A DNA stretch of 64,000 bases from the NCBI RefSeq assembly GCF_000189775.2, contig NC_015555.1, positions 1,747,001 through 1,811,000 of the forward strand, read 5' to 3'. The position numbers and the translations under genes were made by a program. This stretch comes from Thermoanaerobacterium xylanolyticum LX-11. Its GTDB lineage: Bacteria; Bacillota; Thermoanaerobacteria; Thermoanaerobacterales; Thermoanaerobacteraceae. The notes under the pieces were generated by a model. The model was not told the origin of the DNA. It did no database searches and worked only from the letters and a program-made list of their open reading frames with translations. This document shows, in pieces, positions 18,501 to 27,670 of this stretch. Each line of letters opens with the position of its first letter. Position 1 is the stretch's first letter.

Positions 18501-19692
18501 GATTTTCTTTTATTTTTTCATCAATGCTATATTCTCTACTGTAAAGCTCCTTTAGCTCTTCCTCTATTTGGAAACATTTCTCTTTTTTCTTTTTAAGCTG
18601 AATTTCTTTTAAATCCCTATCTTTTCTAAATTGTTTTAAAATATTTTCTTCTTCAACAAGTTCTCTTTGTGTATTAAAGGCATCATTTTTTCTCAGTTGA
18701 ATTTCTTTATTTTTCAAAGCCTGAAGTTCACTTTCAAGTTCTGATATTCTATCTTCACCCTGGAAAACATCTTGATTATTTTTTTCAATGCTTTGCAGCA
18801 ATTCATCACTTTGTTTTTGTACCTTAGACAGCTCACTTTTCTGCACCAAAAGTTTGTCTGCCTTATAATAAAGCATAAACTTATTGTACCTATCATATTC
18901 ATTTTTAAGCTTCTTTAAAGATTTCATATTTTTATTTAATGAATCTAAATGCAGCTTTATCTGATCCATATTTTCTATCGTCTCAGACATCGACCTTAAA
19001 TCGTCATCTGTCAAAGGTGATAGAGAGGCATTCAATATGTCGTAAATACGACTTGGTCTTAAATCATTGGAAAGTTTTGGACTCCTAAGCTGTATTAAAA
19101 GCTTTATAAGTTCATCATAGTCATCAATGTTTGAAAAACCAAATATATTCTTGTTTACTAATTCCATATATTCTCTTTGCGTATCAACTACTTCTCCGCC
19201 ACTTCCAATGTAATTTTTAAGCTCTTTTTTGGATAAAGGTATTTTGACTCTTTTCCCATCAATACCTGTCTCTAATTTATAAAGCAATATGTCAATGCCT
19301 ATTCGCCGTCCATCTTTAATGACAAATCCCCAAAAATCCATGCTTTGATGTCTTTTCGCCTTAAGACCTATGCCTATAGAGATATAATTATCTTTATTTT
19401 CCCTTTTAAATTCCATATAAAGATAGCCAGTTCGCTCGTCAATTCCATTTACATCTTCTTCACCTAAAAGATAATCCTCAAGCCTCCTGGCCCTTGAGCC
19501 AAATGAATCCAGTCTTTCAGGGCTTTTATTGCCATCTAAAAGAAGAGGTATGAAGCTCTGCATAGTTACAGATTTTCCTGAACCATTGGAACCTCTTAGA
19601 AGAAGCCTCCCTCCAGAAAATTCGAATACTTCATCATCATAATACCAAAAGTTAAGAAGACCAGCTCTATTAATTACCCATCTATCATTCAT
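15523..19692 (-). CDS. jetC: Wadjet SMC/MukB-like ATPase JetC (TIGR02680)
   Basis: This is a 1389-residue SMC-like ATPase. Walker A is at residues 34-41 (GSNGSGKS). Long coiled-coil arms fill most of the protein, with a hinge-like globular part near residues 600-740. The C-terminal head has the ABC signature FSGGEKAMAMYIPL and Walker B IISLDEAFAGVDD. JetC is the loop-extruding motor of Wadjet. The ATG at 19692 is chosen because AAAGGAG sits upstream and the head strand begins there (RWVINRAGLLNFWYYD); an in-frame start at 19731 would overlap jetB further. The true overlap with the jetB stop is 8 bases, a coupling signal. Confidence 0.93.
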   Translation of the reverse strand: MNDRWVINRAGLLNFWYYDDEVFEFSGGRLLLRGSNGSGKSVTMQSFIPLLLDGNKSPERLDSFGSRARRLEDYLLGEEDVNGIDERTGYLYMEFKRENKDNYISIGIGLKAKRHQSMDFWGFVIKDGRRIGIDILLYKLETGIDGKRVKIPLSKKELKNYIGSGGEVVDTQREYMELVNKNIFGFSNIDDYDELIKLLIQLRSPKLSNDLRPSRIYDILNASLSPLTDDDLRSMSETIENMDQIKLHLDSLNKNMKSLKKLKNEYDRYNKFMLYYKADKLLVQKSELSKVQKQSDELLQSIEKNNQDVFQGEDRISELESELQALKNKEIQLRKNDAFNTQRELVEEENILKQFRKDRDLKEIQLKKKKEKCFQIEEELKELYSREYSIDEKIKENLLDMASISEEVNFDEHSFSEEELKKSYGKDFDFDFWSNSLKEYTGKVKKALDAINDEVDANKKYNDALLEEDRLRKANEDWKRKVNEIEILLDEEKNRFIDKIYDWSDTNRFLKLNREKIEELSRIVLSYGKTSTYEDLISFVRKPYEDIREKFQMDLIKVKNELDLRNSKLDEKEEELRKWRETYDPEPPRNVEVIENRNRLDKAGIAYVPLYKAIDFKNDIDDDTKGNIESALMDMGILDALIVSRSDIDRAMKMDKDMADKYIIPGTFNMKLNVLQYFDVVDSNSGVGLDEISDALSNVFIYEEENATYVNDDGTYGIGVLKGKAVGNVKSRYIGFESRRRFRDEMISSISKEIDAIKGEIRELNDRQLSIKSQLSDLDVEYKNFPGKDDLEEALKELKEAQSNQKFTEIKLNDATIAAKKLFDVLQEKKAIVRKLTSGIGIHADAKSYESALEQLDEYKNLLQKLQINYNSYITVLRSAETRKMQKQDIEYDIDNYKFEIDVLDAKIKNSIEKINVLKETIEKLGIEDLQKELLQCIKRIDDIPKEINDLTAKTAALKERVVLQEKEYERLKEEIRKNQDILNIYHKGLKDEIIFGFVDELTDIDDMYKAAKTIQSQYKEMFAKFDKDSATEKIRNAFYVCINELVEYGLSLDVVEIEQTDTDIDTYQEIYKDLRRYQITAKVNDKKISLYGLYNMIDEDIKINENLMKEKDRQLFEDIIMHNVGRKIRSRIFKAEEWVKKMNELMSQRDTSSGLKFQLEWKPKAATNEQELNTRELVELLKLDADMMKEEDFNLVVNHFRSKVESAKKIYEENSNTDTFHQIMKSILDYRDWFEFKLYFKKEGENRKELTNNAFYKFSGGEKAMAMYIPLFSAVYSMYQSASSQAPKIISLDEAFAGVDDNNIRDMFKLIEDLGLNFIMNSQVLWGDYDTVPELSIYELIRPKNASYVSLVRYKWDGKIRRLVTGIEKSVEEIDDFSYDEVAFTRSR

Positions 19693-20821
19693 TTTGAATT
19701 GCTCCTTTAAAATCATTTCGATATTCACCAATAAACTTTCCTAAGATCGGCATCAAAGTATATGAGTGGGTATCCTCATTGTATATTGCCATTTTCCAGC
19801 TTTTCATAAACTCTGTAATCTCATCAAATAATTTTTCATCACTCATATCAGTGTAAATCTTGCTCCATCCGCTTTTAAACCTACTCTTTACATAAGATAC
19901 GATGTTCATAAATTGCCCTTCTGTAATTTCAATACGGTCATCTATACCTACATTTAAACTGCCGGAATCCATCATATCTCTTAAAACATAAGCTATTTGA
20001 AGAACTATGTCAGATATATTTTTATTGTCCGGGAAATAAGATGATGCATATTTATTCTCATCAAAAATTATGTATGCAGATGTTTTATGGATGTGCAGTT
20101 GTGCATCGAGATAATCATCAAAATCTTTTTCTAATGTATTTCTGTAGTTTTTTATGTAAATAAAATCTTGATCGTCAGTTCCCTCATAGTAGACGGCTGG
20201 AGATAGAAGCAATTTTCTGTAAACTCTATGCCTTCTCTCAAGGACTTTGTTGTCCTCATACCTGTCGTCTTTTATAAAATCTTCCAACGTCATCTCTTCA
20301 TTTATTTCACTGCTCATAATTCTCATAAAGTATCTTGAAAGCCCCGTATTTTCATATAAAACCTCTACATCGCGACTATCGGCAAATCTTTCATGCTCTC
20401 CATCATCAACTTTTATCATTTTCATTTTTTCTGCAAAATTAAGTACCCTGACAAGGGATTTTCTATGCTTAAACAAGGTCCAATCAACACTTTCCATGCC
20501 TTCGTACTGCATCTCAATATACTCCGTTATATTTGAAAGTATAAATTGATCACCTATGCCCATATCCTCTAAAAACGCAAGGAGAAGACATAAAAACGCA
20601 TAATCCATCGAGCTCTGAAACTCTTCAATCCCCATCCACTTCTCAGCATCACCAGGTATTTTTTCTAGCTTTATAAGAAATGGATTTACGATAAGACGAT
20701 ATCCTAACTTATCCTCTACAAATGATCTTAATTTCTTTTCATTGTCACGTATTCTATTAAACATTTCCGTGTCATCTTTTGTAACCCAAAAGTTTTCTAA
20801 AAGGATTTTAAGTTCTTCCAA
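19685..20821 (-). CDS. jetB: Wadjet MukE-like subunit JetB (DUF2398/TIGR02678)
   Basis: This 378-residue protein corresponds to the MukE-like winged-helix subunit that bridges the kleisin and DNA. The order jetA-jetB-jetC-jetD, the size, and motifs such as DYAFLCLLLAFLEDM and LSRYFMRIM support the TIGR02678 assignment. I see no catalytic motif, as expected. Start TTG at 20821, 17 bases after the jetA stop, with GGTGGTG upstream. Confidence 0.88.
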   Translation of the reverse strand: MEELKILLENFWVTKDDTEMFNRIRDNEKKLRSFVEDKLGYRLIVNPFLIKLEKIPGDAEKWMGIEEFQSSMDYAFLCLLLAFLEDMGIGDQFILSNITEYIEMQYEGMESVDWTLFKHRKSLVRVLNFAEKMKMIKVDDGEHERFADSRDVEVLYENTGLSRYFMRIMSSEINEEMTLEDFIKDDRYEDNKVLERRHRVYRKLLLSPAVYYEGTDDQDFIYIKNYRNTLEKDFDDYLDAQLHIHKTSAYIIFDENKYASSYFPDNKNISDIVLQIAYVLRDMMDSGSLNVGIDDRIEITEGQFMNIVSYVKSRFKSGWSKIYTDMSDEKLFDEITEFMKSWKMAIYNEDTHSYTLMPILGKFIGEYRNDFKGAIQNE

Positions 20822-20838
20822 CTAAAAACACCACCGTA

Positions 20839-22323
20839 TCAATTTAAAAACTCTATCGTTACATCAGGCATTTCAAGAATCCCATCTGTACATTTTAGAA
20901 CTATCGTCTTGTTCCTTGAAATGCTGACTTTGTATGTCCTTCCATCTTCTGATTTTGCTATGTTTTTAGGCTGATTTAAGGATTTGCTTATCCAATTTAA
21001 AAGGGTTGTCCTTATAAAAGGCTTAATTACTGGCAACTCTCTCAGTACAATCTTGCCGTCAATTATATACTTTGATATTTCTTCAATCTCACTGTGTCTT
21101 TCTTCAAGGTACTGTTTTAAGCACATCTCTTTTTCTTCTACCCTATCTATTATAGCATTTGTCTTTGTGGATTGTGTATAATTTCTCGTCTTTGGTCTTA
21201 TTAAGAATTTACATGGCATATCATCCCACACGCTTTCATTTATGCTTTCAGTCTTTTTGTCAAAATCGCCATATAAATGTCTCGTGTGAAAAACTCCAAA
21301 TACAACTGATGAAAGCTTATGTGCATAGTTTATATCATCAGTATTTGCAAATATCTTTGAAAGCTTTATATACTCACTTTTCCTGCTGGCCGTCTTTAAC
21401 CTGTTTTCAGAAATTCTGGCCGCATACATCGTGATCTTTCTTATTATCTCATTTGATATTTCAAGAAGCCTGTACGCTTCACTATCTTCATCGCTGTTTC
21501 CTCTAAACCAAAATACTATGTTTTGCCATTTGCTTAATATATTTTCTTTGACATCATTAATATCAAAATCTTTATCCAACCTCGGTATGTTCTCCTCATA
21601 AAGCAGCAATTTTTCTACAATATCTTCTAATGACTTTTTATCAAGCTTATTTAAAAGCGATACGATAACTTGAGAAAATCTCTGCAAATCCTTTATATAT
21701 CCTCTTAAATACTCAGTAAGCTTGTCTTTGTATATTAAGAAAGCATCTGTCTTCATAAGTTCATCTGCATTTGAACTTTGCAAGCTGGCAATGTAGTCTA
21801 TAGCGTTATGATAAATATTTTCAAAATCTGAAGTAAAATCTTTCCACCATCTATATACAGCTTCTAAGTCGTCACTTTTAGATATATCGTCAATTTTCTT
21901 TAAGCTTTCATACAATCTTTGGAATAAAGATGGCTCTAAAGAACCACCATAACCCTTTATTTTCTCGAGATTAATTGTCATCCTTTCTATTTCTATCGAA
22001 TACTCGCTAAGCATGTATCTAAATTTTTTATTTTTAAATTCTTCTGCAGATTGAGCTCTTCCAGTGTCCTGCTCAGCAATCAAGTTTTTCCACTCAGTCA
22101 GCGACTTTAAATCCTGCTCACACTTATCCAATGTATAGTCGTAAAACAAATCAAAACTTTTTACATAATTATACACATCCTCTTTAGTCAGCCAATATCT
22201 AAGCCTCTCATAATTTTGATAAAAATACCGCATGATGAGGCGATACCTTGATGCATTATCAGCAGTAAGGTATCTTGCCTCATCTATAGGCTTTATGACA
22301 TTAAAATTTATTTTATCAGTCAT
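20839..22323 (-). CDS. jetA: Wadjet kleisin/MukF-like subunit JetA (DUF2397/TIGR02677)
   Basis: This 494-residue, mostly helical protein has an N-terminal winged-helix-like part (ASRYRLIMRYFY...WLTKEDVYNYV), a long helical middle and a C-terminal beta part. It matches the TIGR02677 kleisin subunit that links the two JetC heads. ATG with AAAGGTGAAA upstream. It begins 12 bases after the stop of the MIF-like gene and has no promoter of its own, so both are on one transcript. Confidence 0.88.
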   Translation of the reverse strand: MTDKINFNVIKPIDEARYLTADNASRYRLIMRYFYQNYERLRYWLTKEDVYNYVKSFDLFYDYTLDKCEQDLKSLTEWKNLIAEQDTGRAQSAEEFKNKKFRYMLSEYSIEIERMTINLEKIKGYGGSLEPSLFQRLYESLKKIDDISKSDDLEAVYRWWKDFTSDFENIYHNAIDYIASLQSSNADELMKTDAFLIYKDKLTEYLRGYIKDLQRFSQVIVSLLNKLDKKSLEDIVEKLLLYEENIPRLDKDFDINDVKENILSKWQNIVFWFRGNSDEDSEAYRLLEISNEIIRKITMYAARISENRLKTASRKSEYIKLSKIFANTDDINYAHKLSSVVFGVFHTRHLYGDFDKKTESINESVWDDMPCKFLIRPKTRNYTQSTKTNAIIDRVEEKEMCLKQYLEERHSEIEEISKYIIDGKIVLRELPVIKPFIRTTLLNWISKSLNQPKNIAKSEDGRTYKVSISRNKTIVLKCTDGILEMPDVTIEFLN

Positions 22324-22335
22324 AATTTTTCACCT

Positions 22336-22686
22336 TTAAAATGTACTGCCATTGTATCCCCAATTTTCACCGGCAAATTCTTGAATGACTATGTACACAT
22401 TGTCCTTAGGATATTTTAAATTACTTTCAAAAATATTGCAGATTCTGGCGGAAATCTTTTCCTTTTGTTCTCTTGTAAGCTTTCCTATTAACTGTATCTC
22501 TACGATTGCACCTTTATCTAAAGGCTCTCCATGAAAATACAAATCATCGCCTTCTGTAAATCTCACCATAAGCCAATTTTCGCTTTTACCGGCTACATCC
22601 ATCATCATAGATGCAAAATCTGTCTTTAAAGTATTTTTCAAATCGTCACTTAGTTTTTCCTTTGTAATTGAATTGATTATAGGCAT
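22336..22686 (-). CDS. MIF-family tautomerase homologue, first gene of the Wadjet operon
   Basis: This 116-residue protein begins MPIINS, so Met removal would expose the catalytic Pro1 of the tautomerase superfamily. A lysine near position 34 (AGKSENWLMV) and the C-terminal NWGYNGSTF match the MIF/D-dopachrome tautomerase pattern (NVGWNNSTF in MIF). Family members tautomerise phenylpyruvate-like keto acids in vitro; bacterial roles are mostly unknown. It has its own promoter (22732-22760) and an AAAGGAG site, and jetA follows after 12 bases. Whether it contributes to Wadjet function is not known to me and is the question here. Confidence 0.85.
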   Translation of the reverse strand: MPIINSITKEKLSDDLKNTLKTDFASMMMDVAGKSENWLMVRFTEGDDLYFHGEPLDKGAIVEIQLIGKLTREQKEKISARICNIFESNLKYPKDNVYIVIQEFAGENWGYNGSTF

Positions 22687-22731
22687 ATAGATACACTCCT
22701 TTATATATAGAAATTTAATAACTTATTAACA

Positions 22732-22760
22732 ATTATAAATTAATGTGTAAAATTCATCAA
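22732..22760 (-). promoter_or_regulatory. Promoter of the MIF-jetABCD operon
   Basis: On the minus strand TTGATG (22760-22755), a 17-base spacer and TATAAT (22737-22732), about 45 bases before the MIF-like start codon. It sits just after the terminator of the ABC permease gene, so it is the only visible promoter for the five genes. Confidence 0.75.
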
Positions 22761-22773
22761 CAGAAATAGAAAA

Positions 22774-22816
22774 TATTGTGCTATCATTGAAATCTTCATT
22801 AAATGATAGCACAATA
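22774..22816 (-). terminator. Terminator after the ABC permease gene
   Basis: Perfect 15-bp stem TATTGTGCTATCATT (22774-22788) with AATGATAGCACAATA (22802-22816); the minus strand continues TTTCTATTTCTG. Confidence 0.8.
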
Positions 22817-22823
22817 CTATTCA

Positions 22824-25730
22824 TCAATCAATCTCTGGACTTTTTAATGATTGCACCATATCGACTTTTTTAAGTTGGAGGTGCACTACGACGCTTACGA
22901 GAATAGAAAATCCCATTGTTATAAGTGCAGAATACAAGAAGCTCATCGGTTCAATATTTCTTCCAAACATCAATATATCAACTTCTACTGTGGACATGAG
23001 ATACCTGTGAAGAAAGACACCCATCACAAACCCTAATAAAATTCCTATGATTGTCAAGATAAAATTCTCTCTCATGACGTACAGAGAAACTTCTTCATCG
23101 TAAAATCCCAAAACTTTCATCGTGGCAAGCTCTCTTATCCTTTCTGTTATATTGATATTTGTCAGATTGTAAAGAACCACAAAAGCAAGCGTACCTGCAG
23201 ATACAATCAAGACTAATACCACCGACAGCAAGTTATTTACAACGTCCTGAAATGTCTTTTTAATAGATGATATAAAATTAACCGTCATTACAGCTTTTGA
23301 TTTCAATATCTCTTGAGATATTTCATCTTCTTTTGTGCTTGAAGTGTCAGTAATCTTCGACAGTATCTCGTTTGATGTCATCTTCTTATTAAACACTTTC
23401 TCATACAAAGATGAGCTCATATAAACGTAATGCTGCAAATAATTTTCTGCTATGCCAATTACTCTCGCTTTTACTTTCCTGCCATCACCAATGTTTAAAT
23501 AGATATAACCTCCACTCCTCACTCCAAGAATATTTGCAAGTTTTTCAGTTACTACAACTCCTTCGTCCGTCAATGGTATTTTATCACCAGTAGTTCTGCT
23601 TCTTAAGACTATAAAATCTTTAAATTTTTCCTTGTCGTCAGTGACGACTAAAATTGCGCTTTTTTTAACTTTACCTCTTGTAACGTCCACATTGGATTGA
23701 CTAACCATGATGCTTTCTTTTATATTTTTGTCATTATTTATAGCATTTGTAAGCTCATTTAAATCTTCTTTAGAAGCGTCACTTTTAAAAGTCGTTATCA
23801 TCTGATATTTGAAGATTTGATTGAACTGCTTAGAAACAATGATATTTATTGAGTCCCTTATTCCAAATCCAGTAAGCAGCAGTGCAGTACAACCACCTAT
23901 ACCTATTACGGTCATTAAAAATCTTCTTTTGTATCTAAATATATTTCTGGCAGTCACTTTCTGCATAAAATCAAGTCGAGACCAAATAAATCTCATATTT
24001 TCCAACAAAACCCTCTTACCTGCTATCGGCGCTTTAAGCCTCATTAATGATGCGGGAACTTCTTTTAAATCGTTAAATGACACCAATGCTGCAACGACCG
24101 TAGTAGACACAAGTGCAGCCAAAATTCCCACAAAAGCATAATATGAATTAAATTCTGTAATCACAGGTGGCAGTGTATACATCATCCCATAGGCATTGAA
24201 AATTATTCTCGGCAATATGTTAAAACCCAAAAGCAAACCTACAAATCCACCTAATATTGTTGCAACAGATGAATAAACGACAAATTTAAACATTATTGAT
24301 AATCTACCATAACCTAAAGCTTTTAAAATCCCCATTTGCGTTCTCTGCTCTTCCACCATCCTGGTCATAGAAGTGAGGCTAACTAACGCTGCAACAAGAA
24401 AGAAGATAGTCGGAAATACATTTCCTAATGCTTTTATCCTGTCTGCTTCATCCCCATACTCTACATAACCTATATTAGATTTTCTATCTAATACATACCA
24501 TACAGGCTTTTTTAAATCTTTAAGTTTCTCTTCCGAAGAAGCAATTTTGGCTTTGGCATCATTTATCTCATTATCAAATTCTGATTTATTAGCCTCATAT
24601 TTCTTATAATTATCATTAAGCGTAAGGAAAGCATTATTCAACTGTTTTGCTGCGCTATCTATCTGCATTTGACCTTGAATCTTGGCTTTGCTTAAAGCTG
24701 ATTCTTGTTCTTTTATGTTTTCCTGTGAAGCCGCCAATTGAGCTTTGGCACTTTCAAGCTGCGACTTCTTTTCATTTAACTGCACCATATTCTCATCTAA
24801 TGCTTTTTTGTTTGCATTAAGTACATCTATTTGTTTTAATACACTTGCGATTTGCGCATTTAATTCATCTACCTTTGGTTTTAGTTGTTCTTTTAAAGAT
24901 GGATTATTGTTTATCTCAGAATTCAATTGATTTAGGGAACCATTAAGCTCATCGTACATCGAATTTAATTTTTTTATGTTTTCATCATAATTTAATTCTT
25001 TTTCTTTTGCCTGAATCTCAGCTTCTGCATTGTTTAATTTCATTTCATTTTGTGATATATTTGCTTGAGCATTAGCAATCTGATTTTTTCCATCATCAAG
25101 TTTTTTCTGATTTAAAGCCATTTGCTCATTAAAACTGGCTTGTTTTTTGTTTAACTGGATTTGAGAATTTTGAAGTGTAATTTTTGTCTCATCAAGCTTT
25201 GCTTTAGCATCAGCCAATTCTTTGTTGTACTTAGCTTCTTTGTCTTCAAGAGCTTTTTTAGCATCGTCTATTTCCTTTTGAGCTTTACTTTTAATTTCTT
25301 CATATCTGATTTCGCTTCGAGTTTTACCTAATTTTATTAAATCATCTTTTACAGGACGAATAAAATTGTAGTATTCATCTGAAAATGTGGAAAATTTCTT
25401 TGCACCATCTACCAATACATCTATTTCAGTATACGCATCCATTGAAAAATCAGATTTAGGTACCATCATAAAAGCCTGTATCTGTCCATTTCCCACATTG
25501 CTGGAGCCTCTGTCTCTTGAGATGTAATAAGGCGTTTCAACTACACCTACTATCTTGTATTTTTTGTTTTTTATATTGTCTTGATTTTGAGAATCCAAAT
25601 TTATAGTTACGGTATCGCCTATTGAAAATCCTAAGTCTTTAAGAAATTTTGTCTCCACCACACACTCAGAATTGTTTTCAGGAAATCTGCCTTCTAAAAG
25701 TTTAGGTTTATTTACATAACTCAAACTTCG
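22824..25730 (-). pseudogene. FtsX-type ABC permease, C-terminal 969 residues, cut off by an IS
   Basis: This is the larger part of a permease interrupted by the IS at 25731. It begins in an extracellular MacB-like domain (SYVNKPKLLEGRFPENNSE). A predicted coiled coil of about 250 residues rich in KAKLDE and AQANISQ heptads follows. Then come two FtsX permease blocks, one near GDEADRIKALGNVFPTIFF and one at the C-terminus (ITERIRELATMKVLGFYDEE). Together with the N-terminal piece at 27297-27670 the gene would be about 1094 codons. A GTG created at the IS border (25731-25733) could open a shortened product, but it lacks the first membrane helix and has no ribosome binding site. Before insertion it worked with the ABC ATPase encoded upstream, probably in envelope export or stress response. 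Confidence 0.85.
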
Positions 25731-25783
25731 CACTTATAAAAGTAGCTCTGTACCTTGATAATTCAATATTATTTGGCTATAAA

Positions 25784-25853
25784 ATAGCATGAGACCTCCA
25801 TTTTTGGTATAATTGAATTATCAAAAAATAAACCAATTGGAGGCTCATGCTAT
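25784..25853 (+). promoter_or_regulatory. Transposase promoter with RBS-sequestering inverted repeat
   Basis: An extended -10 TGGTATAAT is visible at 25805-25813. The segment ATAGCATGAGACCTCCA (25784-25800) is complementary, with one bulged base, to TGGAGGCTCATGCTAT (25838-25853), which carries the ribosome binding site and start. A transcript from the internal promoter would begin near 25820 and lack the first arm; a read-through transcript would contain both and hide the start. Confidence 0.6.
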
Positions 25854-27225
25854 GAATAGTATAACACAAAATTACCAAATTGATAATAAGGTTTCTACTT
25901 CGATTAAAAGTTTCTTCAAAAAATATAGAATTTCGGCTGCTTTAAGGTTATCGAATGCTTACAAAAGCAAGGGTATTCCCGTTATTTCTATTTTCGAGTA
26001 CTTATTCTGTATGATCTTTACCAATAGATCTATGTATATGAATATGCTAATGGGTACAAATCAGGTTGGTTTTAAGAAAGACACGGTTTACAGATTCTTA
26101 AACTCTATTCATATTAATTGGATTCGGTTTACCACTTGGCTTAGTGCACAGATTATAAATGAGACAATTACTGGGTTAACAAGTGACAAACGCGTAAATG
26201 TTCTTATTGTTGATGACTCTTTATTCGAACGCTCTAGCTCTAAAAAAGTAGAACTACTAGCAAAAGTATATGACCATGCTAAGAAAACATACAAATATGG
26301 CTTTCGCCTACTTACACTCGGATGGTCAGATGGAAATACTTTTATCCCAGTCAATGGATGTCTTTTATCTACTGAGAATCAAAAGAATCGTATCAATGAA
26401 GCTATACCTGTGGACAAGCGTTCCGCCGGGTATTTAAGAAGGAATCTATCCCAAACTAAAGCAACAGCCGTAGCTCTGGAATTAATAAAGACCGCTAAAA
26501 AAGCAATGATTCCAGCATCTTATGTATTGTTTGACACTTGGTTCTGTTCTCCCTCTTCTTTGATTGCTATTAAAGAAATAGGCTATGATGTTATTGCAAT
26601 GGCAAAGAAAACATCAAAGATGCATTACCTATATAATGGAATAATGCAGCCGTTAACAGAAATATACAAGCAGAACAGAAAAAGAAGAGGCAGGTCTAGA
26701 TACCTGTTATCCGTGGAAGTTTCCATTGAAAAAGACGGAAAATCTATTCCTGCTCGAATTGTATTTGTCAGAAACAGGAATAATCGAAAAGACTATCTGG
26801 CACTTATTACCACGGATATGAACCTTAACGAGGACGAAATCATTCGTATATACGGGAAGCGCTGGGATATAGAAGTCTTTTTCAAAGTGTGTAAATCATA
26901 CTTGAAGCTCAGCAAGGAATGCAATTCATTATCTTACGATGCGATGACAGCACATACAGCAATCGTATTTACCAGATACATGATGCTTGCACTAGAGAAC
27001 CGTCGATCATCAGATTTACGAACAATGGGAGAGATATTTTACTACATACAGGATGAAATGTCCGATATTACGCTGATTCAGGCTTTTCATCTACTTATGC
27101 AAGTATTCATAGATACAATAACAGATAAACTATCGTTATCTTCAGAACAGCTGGACCAATTACTTGATGCTTTTATGGCTGCGATTCCCAAAGAACTTAA
27201 GGAAAGACTTCCGAAGTGTGCATAA
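25852..27225 (+). CDS. IS4-superfamily DDE transposase
   Basis: This 457-residue transposase has the acidic triad in VDDSLFERS, LFDTWFCSP and the YREK signature YGKRWDIEVFFKVCK (Y-2-R-3-E-6-K), which defines the IS4 superfamily. The ATG at 25852 is chosen because GGAGG lies eight bases upstream; an in-frame start at 25813 would fall before the likely transcription start. The gene looks intact, so the element may still be active. Confidence 0.92.
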   Translation: MNSITQNYQIDNKVSTSIKSFFKKYRISAALRLSNAYKSKGIPVISIFEYLFCMIFTNRSMYMNMLMGTNQVGFKKDTVYRFLNSIHINWIRFTTWLSAQIINETITGLTSDKRVNVLIVDDSLFERSSSKKVELLAKVYDHAKKTYKYGFRLLTLGWSDGNTFIPVNGCLLSTENQKNRINEAIPVDKRSAGYLRRNLSQTKATAVALELIKTAKKAMIPASYVLFDTWFCSPSSLIAIKEIGYDVIAMAKKTSKMHYLYNGIMQPLTEIYKQNRKRRGRSRYLLSVEVSIEKDGKSIPARIVFVRNRNNRKDYLALITTDMNLNEDEIIRIYGKRWDIEVFFKVCKSYLKLSKECNSLSYDAMTAHTAIVFTRYMMLALENRRSSDLRTMGEIFYYIQDEMSDITLIQAFHLLMQVFIDTITDKLSLSSEQLDQLLDAFMAAIPKELKERLPKCA

Positions 27226-27296
27226 TTGTGTAAATTACTATTACTTTTTTCTGGCAAAGCATTAAGTTTTCAAGGAACAGAGTAATTATTTATGTG

Positions 27297-27670
27297 CGAA
27301 GTTTTAGTACATAATTTTTATCATTCTTAATTTTAATTGGATCTACACTTATGACTTTTACTACAAATCCCTTATTATTTTTATCCACCACAGCATCAAC
27401 TGTATAAAATGGATATGCTGATAGTACACCTTTTACAGATTTGATGCTATTCAAATCATCACTTGTAAGACCCATTGTAGATAAAATTTGTACATCAAAC
27501 AAATTATAATCATCAGCGTATTTTGAGGCAGTAAGCTTCATGTCTTGGCTGGCTGCTTTTATTCCACCAAAAACACCTACTCCCATCAACACGATGAAAA
27601 ACAATGATAAAAATCTTTTTCTCGTATTAGATATTTCTCTAAATATGTCTTTCAGCAAAGATTTTCCCAT
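27297..27670 (-). pseudogene. FtsX-type ABC permease, N-terminal fragment
   Basis: The 124 native codons hold the cytoplasmic start (MGKSLLKDIFREI), the first membrane helix (RFLSLFFIVLMGVGVFGGI) and the beginning of the extracellular domain. The frame then runs into the IS end and stops at 27290. The ATG directly follows the stop of the ABC ATPase gene, so the two were translationally coupled. Confidence 0.85.

Larger units (their letters stand above)
25731..27296 (+). mobile_element. IS4-type insertion sequence, 1566 bp
   Basis: Imperfect terminal inverted repeats of about 28 bases: the left end starts CACTTATAAAAG and the right end (minus strand) CACATAAATAAT; both then share CTCTGT(A/T)CCTTGA. 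The element is flanked by CG at 25729-25730 and 27297-27298. Removing the element and one CG rebuilds the palindrome AAACTTCGAAGTTT and joins the two permease fragments in frame (L-K-L-R-S-L-S-Y). The borders are therefore deduced from reading frame as well as from the repeats. Confidence 0.8.

Noticed and set aside
25731-25736. GTG at the IS border as the start of an intact 969-residue permease
   Set aside because: It has no ribosome binding site, lacks the first membrane helix, and the missing part is found on the other side of the IS.
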